From a bacterium (GTDB lineage Bacteria > Ratteibacteria > UBA8468 > B48-G9 > JAFGKM01), in NCBI GenBank assembly GCA_021160565.1, contig JAGHCG010000083.1, forward strand, positions 1 to 6,458: a DNA stretch of 6,458 bases, read 5' to 3'. Each line of letters begins with the position of its first letter. Positions within the stretch are counted from its first letter, which is position 1. The notes under the pieces are model-generated. The model saw only the letters and a list, made by a program, of their open reading frames with translations, ran no database searches and was not told the origin of the DNA. This document shows, in pieces, positions 1-6,314 of this stretch. The translations under genes and the position numbers were made by a program.

Positions 1-518
1 ATATAGAGAAAAAATGAAAAAATTATATTGAATGGGTCAGTGGCAAAAGTTGCCACTGTTAGAGTTATAGAGCCAATAAGTACAAGTTCAATATATATGA
101 GAAGCAAGGTTTTGAATGTCTGGATATCAGGTGGACTTTTTTTGAAAAGAAGAAGACCTATAAAAAACAGACTTATCAAGATGAAATTCAGAAGTAAAAC
201 AAGAGAATGACCGATAAATTTACCAATGAAGAAGTTTTTTCTTGTAATTGGTTTTGAAAGGAGGGTGTAAATTGTCCTTTTCTCAATTTCTCCTGAAATT
301 GCAGTTAAACCTCCAAAAATTGCTATTAATGCTCCAAAAAATTCAATTGTTGAAAAACTCACATCTTTTATCATTTTGAGTTCTTCTTCAGATGTAAGAA
401 ATGAAAAGAATTTTGATGCTCCAATCACTATTAAGGCAAAAACAACAAGGATGTAAAGAGTTCTTTTCCTCAACGATTCCTGAAAAGTATTAAGTGCTAT
501 TACCCAGGCTTTTTTCAT
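1..518 (-). CDS. ABC-2 type transporter permease, partial (C-terminus off the left edge)
   Basis: This is the membrane subunit of an ABC exporter, paired with the ATPase encoded just upstream. The reading frame runs from an ATG at 518 without a stop to base 1, giving 172 residues; full-length relatives usually have about 250 or more. The start follows an AAGGAG ribosome site at 525-530 with 6-nt spacing, and the first 29 nt overlap the end of the ATPase gene, so translation is probably coupled. Visible parts are a short basic N-terminus, a membrane helix around residues 20-36, a second around 55-75, then the segment GEIEKRTIYTLLSKPITR (76-93), which resembles the cytosolic coupling region of the ABC-2/NatB-like permease family, and further helices around 101-125 and 138-160. 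The product would act in the inner membrane. The substrate cannot be inferred: relatives include exporters of sodium, drugs, copper-enzyme maturation factors and polysaccharides. Confidence 0.85.
   Translation of the reverse strand, partial: MKKAWVIALNTFQESLRKRTLYILVVFALIVIGASKFFSFLTSEEELKMIKDVSFSTIEFFGALIAIFGGLTAISGEIEKRTIYTLLSKPITRKNFFIGKFIGHSLVLLLNFILISLFFIGLLLFKKSPPDIQTFKTLLLIYIELVLIGSITLTVATFATDPFNIIFSFFLY
38..58. repeat. Perfect 9-bp inverted repeat with 3-nt loop inside the permease gene
   Basis: CAGTGGCAA (38-46) and TTGCCACTG (50-58) are exact inverse complements around AAG, much more GC-rich than the surroundings. On the coding (minus) strand it encodes TVATFATD in a membrane helix. 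No T-run follows on either strand, so it is not an intrinsic terminator. It could be a chance product of the codons, a hairpin in the mRNA, or a protein-binding site. Confidence 0.5.
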
Positions 519-1278
519 TTGTATCTCCTTTTACATTTTTACTGTCAAATTCTTCAATTGCTTTTACAAATAATTCTTCAAGTGTTTCAGTATTGTATTT
601 AGCAAGAAGTCCTTCAAGATTTCCGACAGTTAAAAGATTGCCACGATGAAAGATTGCTATCCTATCACAAATCCTTTCAACTTCTGAAAGAAAATGGCTT
701 GAAAGGAGAATTGTCTTTCCCTGTTTTTTAAGTTCAAGAAGTAAATCCCTTGTCTCCTTACATCCTATAGGGTCAAGTCCTGTTGTTGGTTCGTCAAGGA
801 TAAGGATTTTTGGGTCATTTATCAAACTTGCTGCAAGACCTATTCTTTCAAGCATACCTTTTGAGTAATGTTTCAGTGTTAATCTTTTTGCATCTGATAG
901 TTTTACCAGTTCAAGTAATTCTTCTGTTCTTTTCCTTATTGTTGAGGGAGAAAGTGAAAAAAGTTTTCCATAGAATTTAAGAAGTTCCGGACCTGTCAAG
1001 TAATCATAGTAATACGGATTTTCCGGTAAAAAACCTATATTCATTTTCATTCCAACATCAAACTGGTCTTTTCCCATGATTTTCACCTCTCCTGAAGTTG
1101 GAAAGAGAATACCGAGAAGGAGTTTAAGGCAGGTTGTTTTCCCTGAGCCATTTGGTCCAAGAATTCCAAATATTTCTCCTTCTTCAATATTTAAATTTAC
1201 TTTATTTAAACCTACAACTTCTTTATTCCTTCCCAATTTATAAATCTTTGTCAAATCCTTCGTTTCAATTATTGCCAT
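490..1278 (-). CDS. ABC transporter ATP-binding protein, ABC-2 exporter type (CcmA/NatA-like)
   Basis: This 262-residue protein is the cytoplasmic ATPase that powers the adjacent ABC-2 permease. All nucleotide-binding motifs are present in order: Walker A GPNGSGKTT (41-49), a Q-loop region reading FLPEN (83-87) with Glu where Gln is classical, the signature YSKGM (138-142) in place of LSGGQ, Walker B ILILDEP (158-164), D-loop GLD (167-169) and H-loop histidine 195. The FLPEN and YSKGM forms are typical of the CcmA/NatA/NosF branch of exporters. After about residue 225 the tail is charged and lacks a recognisable domain. The ATG at 1278 sits 4 nt after a GGGGG run (1283-1287) that serves as its ribosome site. 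The stop lies inside the permease gene. A 42-nt gap separates it from ispA upstream. The family is certain and the exported substrate unknown. Confidence 0.95.
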   Translation of the reverse strand: MAIIETKDLTKIYKLGRNKEVVGLNKVNLNIEEGEIFGILGPNGSGKTTCLKLLLGILFPTSGEVKIMGKDQFDVGMKMNIGFLPENPYYYDYLTGPELLKFYGKLFSLSPSTIRKRTEELLELVKLSDAKRLTLKHYSKGMLERIGLAASLINDPKILILDEPTTGLDPIGCKETRDLLLELKKQGKTILLSSHFLSEVERICDRIAIFHRGNLLTVGNLEGLLAKYNTETLEELFVKAIEEFDSKNVKGDTNEKSLGNST

Positions 1279-1331
1279 AAATCCCCCTTTCTTAAATTCC
1301 TATTGTATCACAGGATTTGATTACCCCCCAA
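1279..1331 (-). promoter_or_regulatory. Possible weak promoter for the ABC transporter pair
   Basis: This is the only real gap inside the minus-strand block. Reading the minus strand, TACAAT (1307-1302) lies 18 nt after TTGGGG (1331-1326), which overlaps the end of ispA. The -10-like box matches consensus at 5 of 6 positions and the -35-like box at only 3 of 6. A start near 1295 would leave a leader of about 17 nt carrying the G-run ribosome site. Matches of this quality arise by chance in AT-rich DNA, so read-through from ispA remains the simpler view. Confidence 0.2.
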
Positions 1332-2106
1332 ATTTTCCATATAATTTATCAATAATCTCCAGAAGTAATGTTGCCTTTTTACCGAAATATTCCGCATCCT
1401 TTTTTAATTTTCTATAAAGGAGTTTCAGTTTCTTCTTTAATTTTTCTATATCTCCTTCTTTATCTTCAATATCATCTCTAATCTGAAAAGCAATTCCAAA
1501 GTTTTTTGAAATTCTATGAAGTATTTCTTTATCTTTTTTACGAACCTTTTTAAAAAACAGAGGAACTTTAAAACAAATCTCAAACAATTTCCCTGTTTTC
1601 ATTCCATCAATTTTTTTCTTCAACTTCTCAGAGATTTTTTTATTCTGATAGAGAATATCAAGAGTCTGTCCACCTGCCATTCCATAAGAACCTATTGAAT
1701 AAGCAATTTCTTTTACAATCTCTGGATTTTTTGATTTTGCAATCAGTTCAAATCCAAGAGTTAAAAGTGCATCTCCAGCAAGAATTGCAATATCTTCACC
1801 AAATTTTTTATGGCATGTTGGTTTCCCTCTTCTGAAATCATCATTATCCATTGCTGGAAGGTCATCATGAATTAAGGAAAAATTATGAATCAATTCAATA
1901 CCACATGCCACAGGGAGAAGTTTGTCTTTACTCACTGAAAAAATTTCTCCAGTGATAAGAACTATTATGGGTCTCAACCTTTTTCCACCTGAAAATACAC
2001 TGTATCTCATTGCTTTATGTAAAATCTCCGGTACTTCCTTTTCTTTTGGTAATACTTTATCGAGGTAATTATCAATCTCTTTTTTAAGTTTTTCCAGTTT
2101 ATCCAT
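1321..2106 (-). CDS. ispA: Short-chain trans-polyprenyl diphosphate synthase (farnesyl/geranyl diphosphate synthase type), shortened C-terminus
   Basis: This cytosolic enzyme condenses isopentenyl diphosphate with an allylic diphosphate, giving probably farnesyl diphosphate, the precursor of the undecaprenyl carrier and quinone tails. Motifs in order are GKRLRP (41-46), the first Asp-rich motif DDLPAMD (81-87) with the two-residue insertion of bacterial enzymes, RRGKPT (92-97), GQTLD (146-150), KTGKL (170-174) and the second Asp-rich motif DDIED (211-215). Phe76, five residues before the first motif, is the aromatic residue that usually limits the product to C15 or shorter. The protein is 261 residues against about 290-300 for the family. 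After GDIEKL (218-223) the usual stretch holding the Lys-x-Thr-Tyr motif is absent and the chain goes straight to the last helix. The frame is open across this point, so it looks like an in-frame deletion and not a frameshift. The ATG at 2106 overlaps alr by 8 nt (ATGGATAA), with no strong ribosome site, which suggests translational coupling. Confidence 0.9.
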   Translation of the reverse strand: MDKLEKLKKEIDNYLDKVLPKEKEVPEILHKAMRYSVFSGGKRLRPIIVLITGEIFSVSKDKLLPVACGIELIHNFSLIHDDLPAMDNDDFRRGKPTCHKKFGEDIAILAGDALLTLGFELIAKSKNPEIVKEIAYSIGSYGMAGGQTLDILYQNKKISEKLKKKIDGMKTGKLFEICFKVPLFFKKVRKKDKEILHRISKNFGIAFQIRDDIEDKEGDIEKLKKKLKLLYRKLKKDAEYFGKKATLLLEIIDKLYGKFGG

Positions 2107-3199
2107 TTTTATAGATTTTTTTCACTCTCGCACTTCCAAAACCACATAATATTTCCTGGGGAACAGTACCACCAATTTTTGCCATATCTTCAATTTCAAA
2201 ATTTTCTCCAAATATTTGAATTTTATCCCCTATTTTCACACTTTTTCCTGTTACATCTACAAGTGTCTGGTCCATACATATATTTCCTATTATTTTAACT
2301 TTTTCATTTTTCCATTTCAGATAAAACTTATTGGATAAAAACCTTCTTAAACCATCTCCATAACCGATACCCAAAGTTGCCACTTTTGTTTTCCTTTTTG
2401 TTGTGAAGGAAAGACCATAACTTAAAGAAAAACCAGATGGGACTTCTTTTATATAAATTATCCTTGAAAATCCTTTAAGAACAGTTTTTAAAGGAAGTTT
2501 TTTTGCAAGATATTTTTCAGGATAAACTCCAAGAAGTAAAAGACCAATTCTTATCATGTCAAATTCTTTATAACTTTCAGGAAGATTGAGTATGGCGGCT
2601 GAATTTGCAATATGTTTAAGAGGAATGTTTATTACAGAGGATATTTCTTTCAAAACATTTTTAAATCTTTCCATCTGTATTTTCGCATATTCTTTATTTC
2701 TCCATTCAGCAGTTGCAAAATGAGAAAATATCCCCTCTATTTTAATTCCTTTTATCTTCAAAATTTCTTCAATAAATTTCTTTGTCTGTTCTGGTTTAAT
2801 TCCAAGTCTTCCCATCCCTGTATCCACTTTTATATGAACTTTTGCTGTCCTTTCTCTTTTCTTCACAACTTCTGAAATTTTCTTCAATACTTCGTAATTA
2901 CACAGATTTATTGCTATATCATTCATAATTGCTTCTTCAACATCTCCTGGAAGGATTGTTCCCAGAATTAAAATAGGTTTTTTTATTCCGCACTCTCTTA
3001 AAGAAATTCCTTCTTCAAGACATGCTACACCAAAAAAATCAACTTCCTTTTCAATAGGTTTTCCTATTTCATTCATTCCCATTCCATAACAATTACATTT
3101 TATACATGCCATAAATTTTTTTCCGGTGTATTTTTTTATTTTCTGAATGTTTTTCCTTATATCTGAAATATCAATCTCCACCCATGCTCTCTTCTCCAA
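2099..3199 (-). CDS. alr: Alanine racemase (PLP-dependent)
   Basis: It interconverts L- and D-alanine with pyridoxal phosphate, supplying D-Ala for peptidoglycan stems. At 366 residues it has normal family length. The N-terminal barrel carries the PLP lysine, Lys34, in KCNCYGMG (34-41); most relatives read KANAYGHG here. Other conserved parts are KVDTGMGRLG (124-133, with Arg131), FSHFATA (158-164), HIANSAA (196-202) and RIGLLLLGVYP (217-227). The C-terminal domain carries the second catalytic base Tyr261 in SYGLSF, then GYGDGLRR (279-286), NICMDQTLVDV (306-316) and GTVPQEILCGFG (344-355). The start is a TTG at 3199: it lies 5 nt after a near-perfect ribosome site AAGGAGGT (3205-3212) and leads directly into the conserved WVEIDI opening. 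The gene overlaps pyrF by 29 nt upstream and ispA by 8 nt downstream, so it sits inside an operon. Confidence 0.96.
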   Translation of the reverse strand: MEKRAWVEIDISDIRKNIQKIKKYTGKKFMACIKCNCYGMGMNEIGKPIEKEVDFFGVACLEEGISLRECGIKKPILILGTILPGDVEEAIMNDIAINLCNYEVLKKISEVVKKRERTAKVHIKVDTGMGRLGIKPEQTKKFIEEILKIKGIKIEGIFSHFATAEWRNKEYAKIQMERFKNVLKEISSVINIPLKHIANSAAILNLPESYKEFDMIRIGLLLLGVYPEKYLAKKLPLKTVLKGFSRIIYIKEVPSGFSLSYGLSFTTKRKTKVATLGIGYGDGLRRFLSNKFYLKWKNEKVKIIGNICMDQTLVDVTGKSVKIGDKIQIFGENFEIEDMAKIGGTVPQEILCGFGSARVKKIYKNG

Positions 3200-3872
3200 T
3201 TTTTACCTCCTTAATTATTCTTTCCACAGATTTTACTGGGTTTTCACTTTCATATACTGGTCTTCCAACAACTATAAAATCTGCTCCCTTTTTAACAGCC
3301 ATTGAAGGAGTTATTACTCTTTTCTGGTCATCTTTCCTTTCTTCCATTCTAATTCCCGGGACAACCATAAGAAATGGTGAAGGAAATTTTTTTCTCAAAA
3401 AGGGTAATTCTTCTCCTGAACATACAATCCCATCAATTCCCCAGTTGTAACCCCTCTCTGCGAGTTTAAAGACCATTTCTCTTATTGAAGAAGTGGCAAA
3501 ATCTATATCTTTTTCTTTTAATGAAGTGAGAACCGTTATTCCCAGAATTTTTGTTTCTGCTCCCACTTCATTTTTCCCTTCAATTGCACTTTTAACCATT
3601 TCTTCACCACCCATTATATGAAGAGTTAGCATATCAACACCTTTAAGACAGGCACATTTTACAGATTTTTTCACAGTATTTGGTATGTCAAAAAATTTCA
3701 GGTCAAGGAAGATTTTTTTCCCTCTTTTTTTCAATTTTTCAATCAATTCATTTCCATAAACTAAATAAGGGATTGGTCCTACCTTAAAATATTCTATGAA
3801 ATCCAGCATTTCCACAATTCTATCAATTTTTTCCTTACTTTCAAGGTCTAAGGATACTATTACTTTGCTCAT
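3171..3872 (-). CDS. pyrF: Orotidine 5'-phosphate decarboxylase
   Basis: It decarboxylates OMP to UMP, the last step of de novo pyrimidine synthesis, in the cytosol. From the ATG at 3872 it has 233 residues, normal for the short (type 1) family. Key residues are Asp9 in VSLDL, Lys30 in FKVG, the catalytic Asp57-Lys59-Asp62 set in DLKFFDIPNTV (57-67), the loop VPGIR (171-175) and the phosphate-binding end VVGRP (201-205). Many relatives have His where this one has Phe61; the charged triad is intact. The same frame stays open upstream to an ATG at 3914. I prefer 3872 because AAGGAG (3878-3883) sits 5 nt before it, the protein then begins directly at the first barrel strand, and the extra 14 residues fit no family feature. 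It overlaps the WecA-like gene by 32 nt and alr by 29 nt, so translation is likely coupled along the operon. Confidence 0.95.
   Translation of the reverse strand: MSKVIVSLDLESKEKIDRIVEMLDFIEYFKVGPIPYLVYGNELIEKLKKRGKKIFLDLKFFDIPNTVKKSVKCACLKGVDMLTLHIMGGEEMVKSAIEGKNEVGAETKILGITVLTSLKEKDIDFATSSIREMVFKLAERGYNWGIDGIVCSGEELPFLRKKFPSPFLMVVPGIRMEERKDDQKRVITPSMAVKKGADFIVVGRPVYESENPVKSVERIIKEVKIGEESMGGD
3205..3212 (-). promoter_or_regulatory. Strong ribosome binding site that fixes the TTG start of alr
   Basis: The minus strand reads AAGGAGGT, nearly a full complement to the 16S rRNA tail, 5 nt before the TTG at 3199. It lies inside the last codons of pyrF. No ATG is placed well for this site, so it decides the unusual TTG start. 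Confidence 0.8.
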
Positions 3873-4938
3873 TTTTACTCCTTGCTGTGGATTCAAGTAT
3901 TCCAACAATTCCAAGAATTATAATTATTTCTGTGAAAACAACAAACCCTCCATAAATATTAAGATTTTTTAAAAGAAGTGCTCCCATTCCAGTACATAAA
4001 GTTAAAAGATAAATAAAACCAACTGCCTGTTTCTGGCTCATTCCCAATTTTACAAGTCGATGAGAAAGATGATTTTTATCTGCTTTAAAAATTGGCAGTT
4101 TCCTTTTCCATCTTATCCATATGACTGAAATTGTATCAAAGAAAGGAACGGAAAAAACAATAAGAGGTGTAAAAATTGGAAGGAATGTTTTGCTTTCTTC
4201 ATACTTATAAAATGTTAACACTACAGCCATCACCCCAAGAAAATACCCCAAGAAACTGCTTCCACATTCCCCCATAAAAATTTTTGCTGGGGGGAAATTA
4301 TGAATGAGAAATCCAAGAACACTTCCCAGAAAAACAGAAAGAATTGTTGCTACAAATAACTGTTTCATCTGAAATGCAAAAATAAAAAGAATTCCACCTG
4401 TGATAAAAGAAACACCAGCACTCAACCCATCCATATTATCCATAAGATTGAAACTATTCATCATCAGAACAAGCCAGGCAGTTGTAATTATATAAGAGAG
4501 AATTTTACTTGTGAGGAAAAAAGAAACTCTCATTCCTGAAAAAAATATTATTGTTGCAGCAAAAATCTGAAGGAAAAGTTTCTGAAAAGGTTTAACTCCT
4601 ATTATATCGTCAATAAGACCGAAAAAAACCACAACAATTCCTCCACCAATTATTGCTGATAATTTGGGTAATGTTTTCATAATTCCTGGAATATAATGTC
4701 TCAATCCTTCAGGGAGAAAATTCAGTTTCACAGAAAGAATACCCAGAAGAACTGTTATTAAAAGAGAGAAAAAAATTGCCAGTCCACCCAGAAGAGGAGT
4801 TGGTTTTTTATGAATTTTCCGTGGTGAAGGTATATCCATTATCCCTGTTTTCTTTGCAATTTTCCCGGAAAGGGGTGTAAGAAAAAAAGATAAAATTCCG
4901 CTCAAAACAAAAGAAAGTATATAAACAAATTTCCACAT
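3841..4938 (-). CDS. wecA: WecA/TagO-family polyprenyl-phosphate N-acetylglucosamine-1-phosphate transferase
   Basis: It transfers a sugar 1-phosphate, most likely GlcNAc-1-P from UDP-GlcNAc, to undecaprenyl phosphate in the inner membrane, the first step of an O-antigen or other surface glycan. It is 365 residues with about ten or eleven hydrophobic segments, the size of WecA/TagO. Family motifs are PSPRKIHKKPTPLLGG (37-52), the Asp pair 110-111 in GLIDD, NLMDNMDG (164-171, with Asp167 and Asp170), FMGECGSSFLG (221-231) and the cytosolic His loop ADKNHLSHRL (286-295). Loop and spacing fit WecA/TagO better than MraY, so it is probably not the peptidoglycan enzyme. In FMGECGS, Glu224 replaces the Asp that binds metal in MraY structures. 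The ATG at 4938 follows AAGGAA (4945-4950) with 6-nt spacing. It is the first gene of the minus-strand block. The symbol is a family-level choice; the sugar donor is inferred. Confidence 0.88.
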   Translation of the reverse strand: MWKFVYILSFVLSGILSFFLTPLSGKIAKKTGIMDIPSPRKIHKKPTPLLGGLAIFFSLLITVLLGILSVKLNFLPEGLRHYIPGIMKTLPKLSAIIGGGIVVVFFGLIDDIIGVKPFQKLFLQIFAATIIFFSGMRVSFFLTSKILSYIITTAWLVLMMNSFNLMDNMDGLSAGVSFITGGILFIFAFQMKQLFVATILSVFLGSVLGFLIHNFPPAKIFMGECGSSFLGYFLGVMAVVLTFYKYEESKTFLPIFTPLIVFSVPFFDTISVIWIRWKRKLPIFKADKNHLSHRLVKLGMSQKQAVGFIYLLTLCTGMGALLLKNLNIYGGFVVFTEIIIILGIVGILESTARSKNEQSNSILRP

Positions 4939-4961
4939 TTTTCTTTCCTTAACTTTTTTTA

Positions 4962-4990
4962 AATATATTACAACATTTCTCTTTATTTAA
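4962..4990 (-). promoter_or_regulatory. Candidate promoter of the minus-strand operon
   Basis: On the minus strand TTAAAT (4990-4985) and TATATT (4967-4962) are separated by 17 nt, matching consensus at 3 and 5 of 6 positions. Transcription would begin near 4955 and give a leader of about 17 nt containing the AAGGAA ribosome site of the WecA-like gene. The placement is sensible, but the region is so AT-rich that other boxes could be drawn, including a TATTAT at 5015-5010. Confidence 0.3.
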
Positions 4991-5015
4991 AAAATAGGTG
5001 TTTTTGCTGTATAAT
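4987..5015 (+). promoter_or_regulatory. Promoter of waaA, probably giving a leaderless mRNA
   Basis: A perfect -10 box TATAAT (5010-5015) lies 17 nt after TTAAAA (4987-4992), which matches the -35 consensus at 4 of 6 positions. The usual start point, 6-8 nt after the -10 box, falls at 5021-5023, which is the waaA ATG at 5022. No ribosome site is visible between the -10 box and the ATG, as expected for a leaderless transcript. Confidence 0.55.
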
Positions 5016-5021
5016 ACTTTC

Positions 5022-6314
5022 ATGTTTTACTTTATTATTTATGATATTGTTTTCTTTCTGTTCCTTTTGTTGTTTTTCCCTTACATCTGGGAAAGAATAA
5101 AAAGTGAAAGAGATTTTCCATTTGATTGGAAAGAAAGGTTTTCTATTTATTCTAAGGAAAAGAAAGGAAGTTTTAAAAAAAGAGATGGAAAAAATATATG
5201 GCTGCACACAGTTTCTGTAGGTGAATTTCTCTCAATAACTCCTCTTCTGGGAAAACTTAAAAAAGAAAAATTTAATATCACTGTGAGTTTAACTACAAAA
5301 ACAGGTAGAAAGGTGGCTGAAAATAAAATTCCAGATATAAATTACATATTTTTCCCATTTGACTTCTATCCTATTATGAAAAAAGCAATAAATGAAATAA
5401 AACCTGACCTTATTGTTCTGGTTGAAACTGAGATATGGGTGAATTTATTGAGAATTGCTAAAAGTAAAGAAATACCCGTGATTATTATAAATGGAAGAAT
5501 TTCTCCACGTTCATTTTCAAATTATAGAAAATTCAGATTTTTAACGAAAAGGTTACTTCCGCTTCTTTCTTTCATCTCTATGAGAACAGAAGAGGAGGCA
5601 GAAAAAATAATTTATCTTGGTGCTGAAAAAGAAAAAGTTAAAGTATGTGGCAGTATCAAATTTGACCTTGCTTTTTCTTTAAGTAAAACCATAAATCCTG
5701 AAGAAGTGCGGGAAAAATACTCTATTCCAAAAAATAAAAGAATAATAGTTTTTGGTTCAATACATCCTGAAGAAGAAAAGAGAGTGGTGGAAATTATTGA
5801 AAGAATTTTGAAAGAGTTTTCTGATATCATTTGTGTGATTGTTCCGAGATTTCTTGACAGAACAGAGATATTTAAGGTTTTAAAACAGGAAAATATAAAA
5901 TATGAAAGAAAATCTTTATTAGAAAAAGGTAGAGATTTTTCAGTTCTTGTTGTTGATACCTATGGAGAGTTAAATAATTTTTACAGTATCTGTGAATTTG
6001 CATTTGTTGGTGGAAGTTTAAATAGATGGGGTGGGCAAAATCCAATTGAACCAACCGCTTTTAAAAAACCAGTAATTTATGGTAAAGATAACTGGCACTT
6101 TTTTTATGAATGGAAGAAAATTAAAGATGGAGGTGGAGGAATTGAAGTGGAAAATTTTGGGCAACTTTATCACGAAATCTTAAAACTTCTCAGAAACCCA
6201 GAACTTGCGAAAAAAATGGGAAAAAAAGCATACCAGGTTCTTCTTCAAAATACAGGTGCTACAGAAACAAACTTCTCAATTATTAAGGAGATAATAAAAT
6301 TTGACCGAAATTAA
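5022..6314 (+). CDS. waaA: 3-deoxy-D-manno-octulosonic acid (Kdo) transferase
   Basis: This inner-membrane glycosyltransferase (family GT30) moves Kdo from CMP-Kdo to the lipid A precursor, the first core step of LPS synthesis. From the ATG at 5022 it has 430 residues, the usual length. An N-terminal membrane anchor covers about residues 3-22. Next comes LHTVSVGEF (61-69) with Glu68, the position of the catalytic base in studied WaaA proteins. Further landmarks are VETEIWVNLL (134-143), NGRISPRSFSNYRKF (157-171), GSIKFD (210-215), GSIHPEEE (245-252), VPRFLDR (274-280), DTYGEL (312-317) and the donor-site block GGQNPIEPTAFKKP (337-350). A GTG at 4998 would add eight residues, but it has no ribosome site and would place the start upstream of the -10 box. 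Whether one or more Kdo units are added cannot be told from sequence. The gene overlaps the next one by 14 nt. Confidence 0.95.
   Translation: MFYFIIYDIVFFLFLLLFFPYIWERIKSERDFPFDWKERFSIYSKEKKGSFKKRDGKNIWLHTVSVGEFLSITPLLGKLKKEKFNITVSLTTKTGRKVAENKIPDINYIFFPFDFYPIMKKAINEIKPDLIVLVETEIWVNLLRIAKSKEIPVIIINGRISPRSFSNYRKFRFLTKRLLPLLSFISMRTEEEAEKIIYLGAEKEKVKVCGSIKFDLAFSLSKTINPEEVREKYSIPKNKRIIVFGSIHPEEEKRVVEIIERILKEFSDIICVIVPRFLDRTEIFKVLKQENIKYERKSLLEKGRDFSVLVVDTYGELNNFYSICEFAFVGGSLNRWGGQNPIEPTAFKKPVIYGKDNWHFFYEWKKIKDGGGGIEVENFGQLYHEILKLLRNPELAKKMGKKAYQVLLQNTGATETNFSIIKEIIKFDRN

Noticed and set aside
28..210. Plus-strand open frame of 60 residues at the left edge
   Set aside because: The opposite strand encodes a convincing ABC-2 permease over the same bases, preceded by a good ribosome site.
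1018..1032. Glu in the Q-loop of the ABC ATPase (FLPEN) as a possible defect
   Set aside because: This form is common in the CcmA/NatA branch of ABC-2 exporters, and all other motifs are intact.
1294..1318. Imperfect hairpin between ispA and the ABC ATPase gene (AAATTCCT with AGGATTT)
   Set aside because: The stem is AT-rich with a bulge, and no T-run follows on either strand, so it does not qualify as an intrinsic terminator.
2612..2875. Plus-strand open frame of 87 residues
   Set aside because: It is antisense to well-conserved alr and consists mostly of Phe, Ser, Leu and Cys, as expected from reverse-reading a Lys/Glu-rich gene.
3184..3450. Plus-strand open frame of 88 residues
   Set aside because: It is a shadow of pyrF, whose conserved motifs are on the other strand.
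3690..3735. Phe in place of His in the PyrF motif DLKFFDIPNTV
   Set aside because: The Asp-Lys-Asp catalytic set is complete, and that neighbouring position is less critical, so it does not suggest loss of function.
3873..3914. Longer pyrF form starting at the ATG at 3914
   Set aside because: The extra 14 residues (MELLEYLNPQQGVK) match no family feature and increase the overlap with the WecA-like gene to 74 nt, while the ATG at 3872 has AAGGAG at ideal spacing and starts at the first barrel strand.
4998..5021. Upstream GTG start for waaA adding eight residues
   Set aside because: It has no ribosome site, and a transcript from the TATAAT at 5010-5015 would not include it.
4983..5207. Minus-strand open frame of 74 residues opposite the start of waaA
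   Set aside because: It lies antisense to conserved waaA coding sequence, has low-complexity composition and no recognisable features.
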